A DNA stretch of 64,000 nt from Alteromonadaceae bacterium (GTDB taxonomy: Bacteria > Pseudomonadota > Gammaproteobacteria > Enterobacterales > Alteromonadaceae), in NCBI GenBank assembly GCA_013216015.1, contig JABSOI010000022.1, positions 1 through 64,000 of the forward strand, given 5' to 3'. The position numbers and the translations under genes were made by a program. Below are positions 57,421 through 64,000 of this stretch, in pieces. The notes under the pieces were generated by a model. The model made no database searches, was not told the origin of the DNA, and worked only from the letters and a program-made list of their open reading frames with translations. Numbering within the stretch: position 1 is the stretch's first letter; every line of letters begins with the position of its first letter.

Positions 57421-58704
57421 TTATGTATTTGCAAGCTTGTTAAATAACTGTTCAAAACTATCCAATCCTTCATTAGCTAACTCGTCTGTAATGGTCAATG
57501 CGGGTAAAAATCGAATGACATTACTGTAAAAACCACAGGCTAACAGTATCAGGCCATGTTTTGCTGCATTAGCTATTACTGCTTGAGTTAGCTCACTGTT
57601 TGGTTGATTAATATCACCATTTTGAACTAATTCTATGGCGATCATTGCACCTTGATTACGAACATCACCGATTAAATCAGGGTGCTGGCTTTGTAATTTA
57701 GATAAACGATCGTTAAACAAAGCACCAATTTGATTTGCACGATCAATTAAATTTTCTTCTTCAATAATGTCCAATACTGCAAGAGCAGCTGCACACGCTA
57801 CAGGAGAACCACCATAAGTACCGCCTAGACCTCCAGGTAATGGAGCATCCATAATTTCAGATTTACCAACCACTGCGGCTATTGGAAAACCACCTGCAAT
57901 ACCTTTTGCCATGGTCATTAAGTCGGCTTCAACATTAGAATGTTCAAAGCTGAACATTGCGCCTGTACGTGCAAAACCAGTTTGTATTTCATCGGCAATC
58001 AACATAATGCCATGCTGGTCACATAATGATCTCAATGCTTGTAAAAATTCTGCAGGAGCGGCATAAAAGCCTCCTTCCCCTTGGACGGGTTCAATGATAA
58101 TTGCGGCAACATCACAAGGTTCAATATCCACTTTAAAGAGGTTATCAAGTGCCTTAAGTGATTCATTTATTGAAATACCGTATTGTTCTATAGGGAAAGG
58201 TGCATGAAAGATATCACCCGGAAACGGGCCGAATGATTTTTTATAAGGTGCAATTTTACCTGTTAACGCCATGGTCAAGTTGGTACGACCGTGAAATCCA
58301 CCGTTAAAAGCAATTATGCCTCGACGCCCTGTATGAGCTCTGGCAATTTTTACACAATTTTCAACAGCTTCGGCACCCGTTGATACAAATATCGCTTTTT
58401 TATCGCTATTGCCCGGTGCAAGTTTTGTTAGCTTCTCAGCAAGTTCAACAGCTACTTCATATGGATTTACCATGACACAGGTATGACTGAATTTATCTAA
58501 CTGAGCTTTGACCGCTGCCACGACTTTTGGGTGACTGTGGCCCGTATTACAAACGGCAATACCGGTACCGAAATCAATATATCTATTGCCTTCTACATCC
58601 CACATTTCCGCATTTTTTGCATGATCTATATACACAGAATAAACATTGCCCTGACCCCGGGCAATAACATTAACTTTGCGTGCTTGTAAATCTGAATTAT
58701 TCAT
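57421..58704 (-). CDS. gabT: 4-aminobutyrate aminotransferase
   Basis: Moves the amino group of GABA to 2-oxoglutarate, giving succinate semialdehyde. The 427-residue class III aminotransferase has the cofactor features DEIQTGFARTGAMF, the PLP lysine in MTMAKGIAGGFP and GGFHGRTNLTMALTGK. The product is the substrate of gabD, encoded 357 bp upstream on the same strand. 5-aminovalerate or other omega-amino acids are possible alternative substrates. Normal family length. Confidence 0.93.
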   Translation of the reverse strand: MNNSDLQARKVNVIARGQGNVYSVYIDHAKNAEMWDVEGNRYIDFGTGIAVCNTGHSHPKVVAAVKAQLDKFSHTCVMVNPYEVAVELAEKLTKLAPGNSDKKAIFVSTGAEAVENCVKIARAHTGRRGIIAFNGGFHGRTNLTMALTGKIAPYKKSFGPFPGDIFHAPFPIEQYGISINESLKALDNLFKVDIEPCDVAAIIIEPVQGEGGFYAAPAEFLQALRSLCDQHGIMLIADEIQTGFARTGAMFSFEHSNVEADLMTMAKGIAGGFPIAAVVGKSEIMDAPLPGGLGGTYGGSPVACAAALAVLDIIEEENLIDRANQIGALFNDRLSKLQSQHPDLIGDVRNQGAMIAIELVQNGDINQPNSELTQAVIANAAKHGLILLACGFYSNVIRFLPALTITDELANEGLDSFEQLFNKLANT

Positions 58705-59061
58705 TTTTAATTCCTAAACTAAAATATATTTGATTACTTACACCAAACTCATTAAGTTTGTTGCAACTAAAACTTGCCAAGTAGTTGATAAAAACCTAAT
58801 TATTTTAGATTTAGTCGCTCCTGACTTCGTCTCCTGCGTTGACCTGCCTCCTGTGTCCCTGTAGTCGTAAATCAAATAAATTTCGTGCGATTATTGAACC
58901 TATGGCAATTTTCCAATGGGCAAGCATAAAAATCTTATATGCAGCGTTATCAATTTTGATAATGAAATAACCATAACCATAACCATAACCATAACCATAG
59001 CCTGCCTAAGTCTTTTAAACTCGCAGAGCGGGAAGAAACTTAATTAAATTGGTAATAAAAC
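58705..59061. other. gabD-gabT gap with a hexamer tandem repeat
   Basis: ATAACC is repeated five times plus one variant (ATAGCC) at 58967-59002. An imperfect stretch near 58820-58850 (CGTCTCCTGCGTTGACCTGC) resembles material in the repeat remnant at the window start. No ORF or terminator with a clear T-run is seen; gabT may have its own promoter. Confidence 0.55.
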
Positions 59062-60519
59062 TTATTTAGTCAAACCACCAAAACATAGGTATTTAATTTC
59101 TAAATAATCATCCAGGCCATATTTTGACCCTTCACGACCATTACCCGATTGTTTCATTCCACCAAAAGGAGCTGCTGCATTAGAAATTATGCCTTCATTG
59201 ATGCCAACCATGCCGTATTCCAAACCTTCAGCAACACGCCATATACGACCAATATCACGTGAGTAAAAATAGGAGGCTAAACCAAATTCTGTGTCATTGG
59301 CCATTGCTATAACTTCCTCTTCGTCTTCAAAGCAAATAATTGGTGACACAGGACCAAATATTTCAGTATTGGCGATAGGCATGTTATTGGTAACATCAGT
59401 TAAAACTGTTGGCATCATGAAGGTATCTCCTAATGGAGAATTCCCCCCACCTAGCACAAGGGTAGCTCCGGCGCTGATCGAACGTTGGATCAAATCGCTG
59501 ACATCTTTTGTCGCTTGAGCGTTAATCATTGGCCCAATAGTGACGCCATCGTCTAAACCATTGCCGATGACAAGTTTATTAACTGCGGTGATAAACTTCT
59601 CAGTGAATGCTTCCTTAATACCAGACTGGACAAAAATTCGGTTAGTACATACGCAAGTTTGACCCGCATTTCTATATTTAGACACTATGGCACCGGCAAC
59701 CGCCGCATCGACATCAGCATCATCAAAGACAATAAATGGTGCATTGCCACCCAGCTCCATCGACACTTTTTTAACGGTAGATGCACATTGGCTGATCAGT
59801 GCCTGACCAACTGCTGTAGAGCCAGTGAAAGTAAACTTGGCTACATCCACGTGCTCAGTAAGAACTTTGCCAATACCATGGGCGTCTTCACCAACAACAA
59901 CGTTGAAGACACCCGCCGGAATACCCGCTCTTTCAGCTAATTCTGCCATAGCCAAAGCCGACAATGGTGTCTGGGTTGCAGGACGCACAACAAACGTACA
60001 TCCAGCAGAAAGGGCCGCTGCAGCCTTGCGTGCAATCATTGCATTGGGAAAATTCCACGGAGTTATTGCCGCAACAACGCCAACAGGTTGTTTAATAACC
60101 ACTATACGCTTGTCAGCGGAAGGAGCTGGAATGGTGTCGCCATAAACACGTTTACCTTCCTCAGCAAACCATTCAATAAATGCAGCGCCGTATCCAATTT
60201 CACCTTTTGCTTCTGCTAACGGCTTACCTTGTTCCAAGGTTAAAATTCTGCCCAGATCTTCTTGATGTGTCATCAATAAATTAAACCAATTACGTAAGAT
60301 AACAGCTCGTTCGTTGGCAGATTTTGCCGACCAGGCTGGAAAGGCCTTTTTTGCAGCCTTAACAGCAAGTATGGCTTCTTCGGGACCAGCGTTACTGACA
60401 TTGGTGATAAGCTCACCATTGGCCGGATTATGCACGGGTATTTCAGTGGCACTGCTATGCCAACTACCATTGATATATGAGAAACGTTTGATTAGTTGTT
60501 TGTCATTTAGTTGTTGCAT
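59062..60519 (-). CDS. gabD: Succinate-semialdehyde dehydrogenase (NAD(P)+)
   Basis: Oxidises succinate semialdehyde to succinate, feeding the TCA cycle. The 485-residue aldehyde dehydrogenase has [12 protein letters not shown], the Rossmann loop FTGSTAVGQ, the Glu motif [11 protein letters not shown] and the catalytic Cys in [11 protein letters not shown]. Length and the GFGG-like [13 protein letters not shown] end match GabD. Paired with gabT and divergent from a LysR gene, so it is probably under that regulator. Confidence 0.93.
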   Translation of the reverse strand: MQQLNDKQLIKRFSYINGSWHSSATEIPVHNPANGELITNVSNAGPEEAILAVKAAKKAFPAWSAKSANERAVILRNWFNLLMTHQEDLGRILTLEQGKPLAEAKGEIGYGAAFIEWFAEEGKRVYGDTIPAPSADKRIVVIKQPVGVVAAITPWNFPNAMIARKAAAALSAGCTFVVRPATQTPLSALAMAELAERAGIPAGVFNVVVGEDAHGIGKVLTEHVDVAKFTFTGSTAVGQALISQCASTVKKVSMELGGNAPFIVFDDADVDAAVAGAIVSKYRNAGQTCVCTNRIFVQSGIKEAFTEKFITAVNKLVIGNGLDDGVTIGPMINAQATKDVSDLIQRSISAGATLVLGGGNSPLGDTFMMPTVLTDVTNNMPIANTEIFGPVSPIICFEDEEEVIAMANDTEFGLASYFYSRDIGRIWRVAEGLEYGMVGINEGIISNAAAPFGGMKQSGNGREGSKYGLDDYLEIKYLCFGGLTK

Positions 60520-60578
60520 TAATTACCTCTACTTGCTGCGCAAATCTGCGCTTTACATTGTTAGTAATTGCTATTGAA

Positions 60579-60591
60579 ATACAATTTGTAT
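60579..60591. promoter_or_regulatory. Candidate LysR-type binding site
   Basis: ATACAATTTGTAT is a near-perfect dyad in the 122-bp gab/LysR gap and fits the T-N11-A form; a second AATACAA lies at 60600-60606. Position suits autoregulation and control of gabD. Confidence 0.5.
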
Positions 60592-60641
60592 TAAGATTAA
60601 ATACAAAACATTCAACAGATAGTTTGGTGTAGGTAAAACAT

Positions 60642-61574
60642 ATGAATAAATCTTCGATAATTCCTAAACCTATCACAGAGTACGATTTACGTTTATTGCG
60701 AATTTTTAGGGTGGTTGTCGAAAATGGTGGGTTTTCAGCGGCTGAATTTGAGCTGGGCATAACCCGGTCAACAATCAGTGTTCATATGTCCAATTTAGAA
60801 ACTCGTTTGAAATTAAGGCTTTGTTTACGGGGACGCGGTGGGTTTTCTTTAACGCAGGATGGGCAGGTTATTTATCATGCCGTGATTCAATTATTTGATT
60901 CATTGGATGATTTTTCCTTGCTGGCGAGTTCCTTAGGCTCAGAATTAAGTGGTGAAATTGTTATTCTCTGCTCTGATTCACTCAATCAGAACAAACAACA
61001 GAAATTGGCACAAGTGATTAAAAGTATTCATCAAAATGCGCCAAATTTACATTTGGCATTAGACGGTGATACAGTCGCTAATATTGAAAAATCAATACTT
61101 AATGATAAAGCCCATATTGGCGTATACCCTGCGTATAGAGAAGTAGATGGCTTGATTTATCAAGCACTATTTAATGAGGCGATTTATCTATGCTGTAGCA
61201 AAACACATCCGTTTTTTGATCTGGTCGACAGTAAAATAACCCATGAAGCACTCTCTACAATACCTGCAATTCATCCCGGTATTCACATTGATCCGGCCGG
61301 TAGGGAACAACTAAAACAATTAAATTTGTCGGCTAAGGCTTATCAATTTGATACCAGAAAAACGATGATTTTATCAGGATGTTATTTAGGGTTCTTACCA
61401 CAAAGTTATATTCAGCAGGAATTGAATAAAGGAGAGATACGGATCATCAAGCCCGATTCATTCACTTATCAATTCAAATTGTCTATGGTGTATAAAAAAT
61501 CGCCTCGGGAACAGAATAAAGTTGATTTACTCAAAACCTCATTTGCTCAAGCATTTAATGTAGTGTTAAATTAG
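60642..61574 (+). CDS. LysR-family transcriptional regulator
   Basis: A 310-residue regulator with an N-terminal winged helix-turn-helix (YDLRLLRIFRVVVENGGFSAAEFELG, ITRSTISVHMSNLETRL) and a substrate-binding domain from about residue 95. It is divergent from gabD with a candidate dyad between, so GABA or succinate semialdehyde metabolism is the likely target. The effector is unknown. Confidence 0.88.
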   Translation: MNKSSIIPKPITEYDLRLLRIFRVVVENGGFSAAEFELGITRSTISVHMSNLETRLKLRLCLRGRGGFSLTQDGQVIYHAVIQLFDSLDDFSLLASSLGSELSGEIVILCSDSLNQNKQQKLAQVIKSIHQNAPNLHLALDGDTVANIEKSILNDKAHIGVYPAYREVDGLIYQALFNEAIYLCCSKTHPFFDLVDSKITHEALSTIPAIHPGIHIDPAGREQLKQLNLSAKAYQFDTRKTMILSGCYLGFLPQSYIQQELNKGEIRIIKPDSFTYQFKLSMVYKKSPREQNKVDLLKTSFAQAFNVVLN

Positions 61575-62045
61575 AAAACTATCGGCTTCTGAAATTAATA
61601 ACTCATTAATGCACATGGTATTGGCTATGTTGCAGTTAATTGTGTATGGGATAATAAAAACTGTTTTTACGATGTTTATTAGTTACGAAAAGTTTCAACT
61701 TTTTAAAGTCAAATTTTTTTGCGCAGAATGGGTTAGCCGTAGGCGTAACCCATCAAAATATAATTTTATCAAATACTTAAATGGTTAGGAAGTCACCATG
61801 TGTGATGGACTACTCCGTTGGCATAACCCATTGTCTGTTGATTGTTGATCACCAATATTTAAACCTACAAGTTTATGTTGTGTGAAAGCAGAATGGTTCA
61901 AATAACCAAAGAGGTTAAGGGTATTAACCTCTAAGATCTTGTTTAGCTTGGTTTAGCTTGGTTTAGTTTGCTTTATCTTAGTGCCAAAATCTGTTACTCG
62001 TCTTTGTTAAAATCAGAACAGTCAACAGTCAACAGTCCTAGTTAA
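61575..62045. other. Gap with a GATGGGTTA hairpin
   Basis: ATGGGTTAGCC-GTA-GGCGTAACCCAT at 61728-61753 forms a near-perfect stem. A short GTTTAGCTTG tandem (about 61940-61965) and an AACAGTC repeat lie before the MFS stop. No ORF is supported. Confidence 0.6.
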
Positions 62046-63302
62046 TCATTTTTTATTATCCAGTAAACTGGCTGGTTTAAAAACCACCACAGCAGAAATA
62101 ATTAAACCAACAACGGCAATATTGATAATTAGCCCATAATTATCTTCACCCAAAGTATCGCTACCAAATATTAACGCCGCAACCATGGGACCGGAAGCCA
62201 GACCCATTTTAGAGGCAAAACCACCTAATGCTGCCATTTGCCCTTCACGATCTAATTCAGAGCAGATACCGAATAAATAAGGTAGAACGAAAGCCCAGGT
62301 TATGCCAATGATGATATTAGCGATTAAATACACTTGTTCATTCATACTGAAGTGAAGTAACCAACTGCACAAAGCGGTTAATACAATACCAAAGGTGAGT
62401 GGCAGGGCACGACCATATTTAGTTCCGATCATGATGACTAAAAATGCGCCTATTAAGGCGATCCAACTTGCAATCGCTAATGATTGACTCATAAATTCAA
62501 TAGTAAGTCCTTCAGATTTTCCAAGGCTTATCATGTAGGCAAATAGCCCCATATTGGCTGCCTGAAACAAAAATATGGCCAGTAAATTCTGCATTAGTGG
62601 AGAACGTATGAATGAGCCTATATTTGAACCTTTTTTTACTGCTGTTTCTGATGCTTTTTCCTGCGCTGTTTTTGATTTTTGTTTTATGTTGTAATCGGGT
62701 AAAAAAGGTACCATTAGCAGGGTAATTGCAGTGAAGGTTATCATAGAAACAAAAAGTGCTGTGGTGCCATATTCAGGCACTAGTCCCGGTAAATACATAA
62801 TGCCTAGTCCACCAAGTCCCCATTGTATAAATAATAAATAGCCAAAGGTTTTATCTGCCTGAAGGGTTCTGGAAATAATGGCAAAGCCTATGCCAACGAG
62901 TAAACCACCCGTTAAACCATGAATAGCTCTGATGATGACCATTGATAATGGTTTTTCGATAAAAATACAGCATACATCAATAATAATTAAAGTAACCAGA
63001 AGCACATACGACCATGATCGCCAGTTGATTTTTTTAATTAAAAATACCGCTGTTAATGCACCTATTGCTGCGCCATATAAATTAGCAGAGCTGACAAAAC
63101 CAGCTTGTTGATTGGAAAAGTTCAGGCCTTCTTTTAGCCCATTAATAATTGCCGGCATTATATTAATATAAAATATACCTGCGGTAGTTAAAAAAGCCAG
63201 GATAACTCTGGCAACAATACCGTTAGGGTTAACTTTCGTGATGGCAGAAGCCGATTGTTGTACAACATTGTTTTCTTCGTTTTCTTTATTAAATTCACTC
63301 AT
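62046..63302 (-). CDS. MFS transporter
   Basis: A 418-residue inner-membrane carrier with twelve hydrophobic segments and a cytoplasmic loop near residue 205. Motifs include GAAIGALTAVFLIKKINWRSW and IRAIHGLTGGLLVGIGFAI. It may move a GABA- or polyamine-related compound, because gabT, gabD and a LysR gene lie next to it, but the strand and a 470-bp gap leave that uncertain. I do not recognise a closer subfamily with confidence. Confidence 0.82.
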   Translation of the reverse strand: MSEFNKENEENNVVQQSASAITKVNPNGIVARVILAFLTTAGIFYINIMPAIINGLKEGLNFSNQQAGFVSSANLYGAAIGALTAVFLIKKINWRSWSYVLLVTLIIIDVCCIFIEKPLSMVIIRAIHGLTGGLLVGIGFAIISRTLQADKTFGYLLFIQWGLGGLGIMYLPGLVPEYGTTALFVSMITFTAITLLMVPFLPDYNIKQKSKTAQEKASETAVKKGSNIGSFIRSPLMQNLLAIFLFQAANMGLFAYMISLGKSEGLTIEFMSQSLAIASWIALIGAFLVIMIGTKYGRALPLTFGIVLTALCSWLLHFSMNEQVYLIANIIIGITWAFVLPYLFGICSELDREGQMAALGGFASKMGLASGPMVAALIFGSDTLGEDNYGLIINIAVVGLIISAVVVFKPASLLDNKK

Positions 63303-63410
63303 ATACTTATTCCTAATATTTGTTCCTGATACTTACTTCCTGAAACTTGGTCTTAACATTTAAAACTTAACAAATTAGCATGTGTTTATTCTTTAAATAG
63401 AACACTTATT

Positions 63411-63675
63411 TAATACAATTGGCTATGTATCCATTAAGTGTACCCATTAAGTGTGGCTATGATAGTTGTAGGATGGGTTAGCCAACGGCGTAACCTATCA
63501 CTTTGTAGCACGCAACTATCTAATAATATAAATAAAAACAGGTGTTTTGATGGGTTACGCCTTCAGCTAACCCATCCTACGCGCTGAAATCTCGACTTTA
63601 CAGATAAATCACAATAAAACAATTACTTATGGTCGCAGTCACACTTAACTGGAACATAGCCGATACAATTGGTAT
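63411..63675. repeat. Large paired-hairpin repeat element, copy 2
   Basis: Ends ATACAATTGGCTATGT and (reverse complement) ATACCAATTGTATCGGCTATGT form inverted repeats; inside are GTAGGATGGGTTAGCC..GGCGTAACC and its inverse, as in copy 1 at 14153-14384. The outermost ATACAATTGG resembles family C. It fills most of the 63303-63712 gap. Confidence 0.72.
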
Positions 63676-63712
63676 AAACACCCTGCAACAAAGGGGTGGT
63701 TGGTAACGTTAC

Positions 63713-64000
63713 TTAATCACAATATATTCCCGCCTGTTCCAAACTGGTTATCATCGGGTTCAGTTGCTTTTCGAAATTACGCCACTTGTTTACTGATTTT
63801 TTGTGAATAGCCTGGCGTATCTGGCTGGCACTTGCGGTATTTACAGCTGAAGTATTATTTTGCACATTGACGAATTCATCTTGCCATTGCAGCCCACAAA
63901 ATTGGACCATATCTTTAGCGCAATCCATGGTATTACTTACAAGACTTTCATAGTTAACCGTATGAATATTCAAATTTGGAAATTGTTCCCAGTGCTTAAT
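63713..64000 (-). CDS. Sulfotransferase-domain protein, C-terminal part
   Basis: The last 95 or so codons of a gene whose start lies beyond the window. The pattern YESLV, FCGLQWQDEF, TASASQIRQAIHKKSVNKWRNFEKQL is typical of the C-terminus of PAPS-dependent sulfotransferase or TPR-sulfotransferase proteins. The frame stays open to base 64000. The catalytic N-terminal part cannot be seen, so the substrate is not predictable. Confidence 0.75.
   Translation of the reverse strand: MKHWEQFPNLNIHTVNYESLVSNTMDCAKDMVQFCGLQWQDEFVNVQNNTSAVNTASASQIRQAIHKKSVNKWRNFEKQLNPMITSLEQAGIYCD

Overview
The window reads as a stretch of chromosome from a low-GC, marine-type gammaproteobacterium, most likely order Alteromonadales and close to Colwellia or Thalassotalea. 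This is inferred from gene content and protein style: a gltA / sdhCDAB-sucABCD block, TonB receptor plus SapC plus halogenase-like glycan loci, a pepsin homologue, and a ydbH-ynbE-ydbL set. No rRNA, tRNA, CRISPR array, prophage or complete insertion sequence with a transposase was found.

Layout. 1-12.3 kb is the TCA-cycle block: gltA on the minus strand, then sdhCDAB, sucAB (with a two-lipoyl-domain SucB) and sucCD on the plus strand, closed by a clear terminator. 12.3-25.9 kb is mixed housekeeping: a divergent XRE-cupin regulator / BenE transporter pair like E. coli sutR-ydcO, a PqiA-like membrane protein, glnS, a MATE transporter whose 5' end looks frameshifted, a decayed methyltransferase gene, a secreted M28 peptidase, and the ydbH-ynbE-ydbL lipid-transport operon. 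26.1-28.2 kb is a chemoreceptor gene broken by a 159-bp repeat element and a one-base deletion.

28.6-55.2 kb is the accessory core. A LacI-type regulator, sugar symporter and GH1 beta-glucosidase face a GH3 lipoprotein and a halogenase-like flavoprotein across two copies of a TGTAAGCGCTTTCA-type operator. After a patch of broken genes (pepsin-like protease, RHS fragment, deleted astB) comes a second glycan locus. On the minus strand it has a TonB receptor, SapC, a small methyltransferase and a second halogenase-like protein. On the plus strand it has a symporter, a GH94 phosphorylase, a gluconokinase, a CBM9-type protein and a lipoprotein esterase. The same operator occurs about three times between the two arms. 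GH94 next to gluconokinase suggests phosphorolysis of cellobionic acid (an oxidised cellulose end product) to glucose-1-phosphate and gluconate, so the two loci together look like a beta-glucan and oxidised cello-oligosaccharide regulon.

55.7-57.3 kb holds a DUF711 gene hit by the same 159-bp element. 57.4-63.3 kb carries gabT, gabD, a LysR regulator and an MFS transporter, probably GABA or polyamine catabolism. The window ends inside a sulfotransferase-like gene.

Repeats are a major theme. There are three near-identical 159-bp elements (family A), a 266-bp palindromic element (family B), a 256-bp element with ATACCAATTG ends (family C, which shares an internal module with A), and a family of GATGGGTTA...TAACCCATC hairpins, two of which sit in larger paired elements. 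At least six genes are visibly broken, so this region is decaying by small indels, deletions and element insertion.
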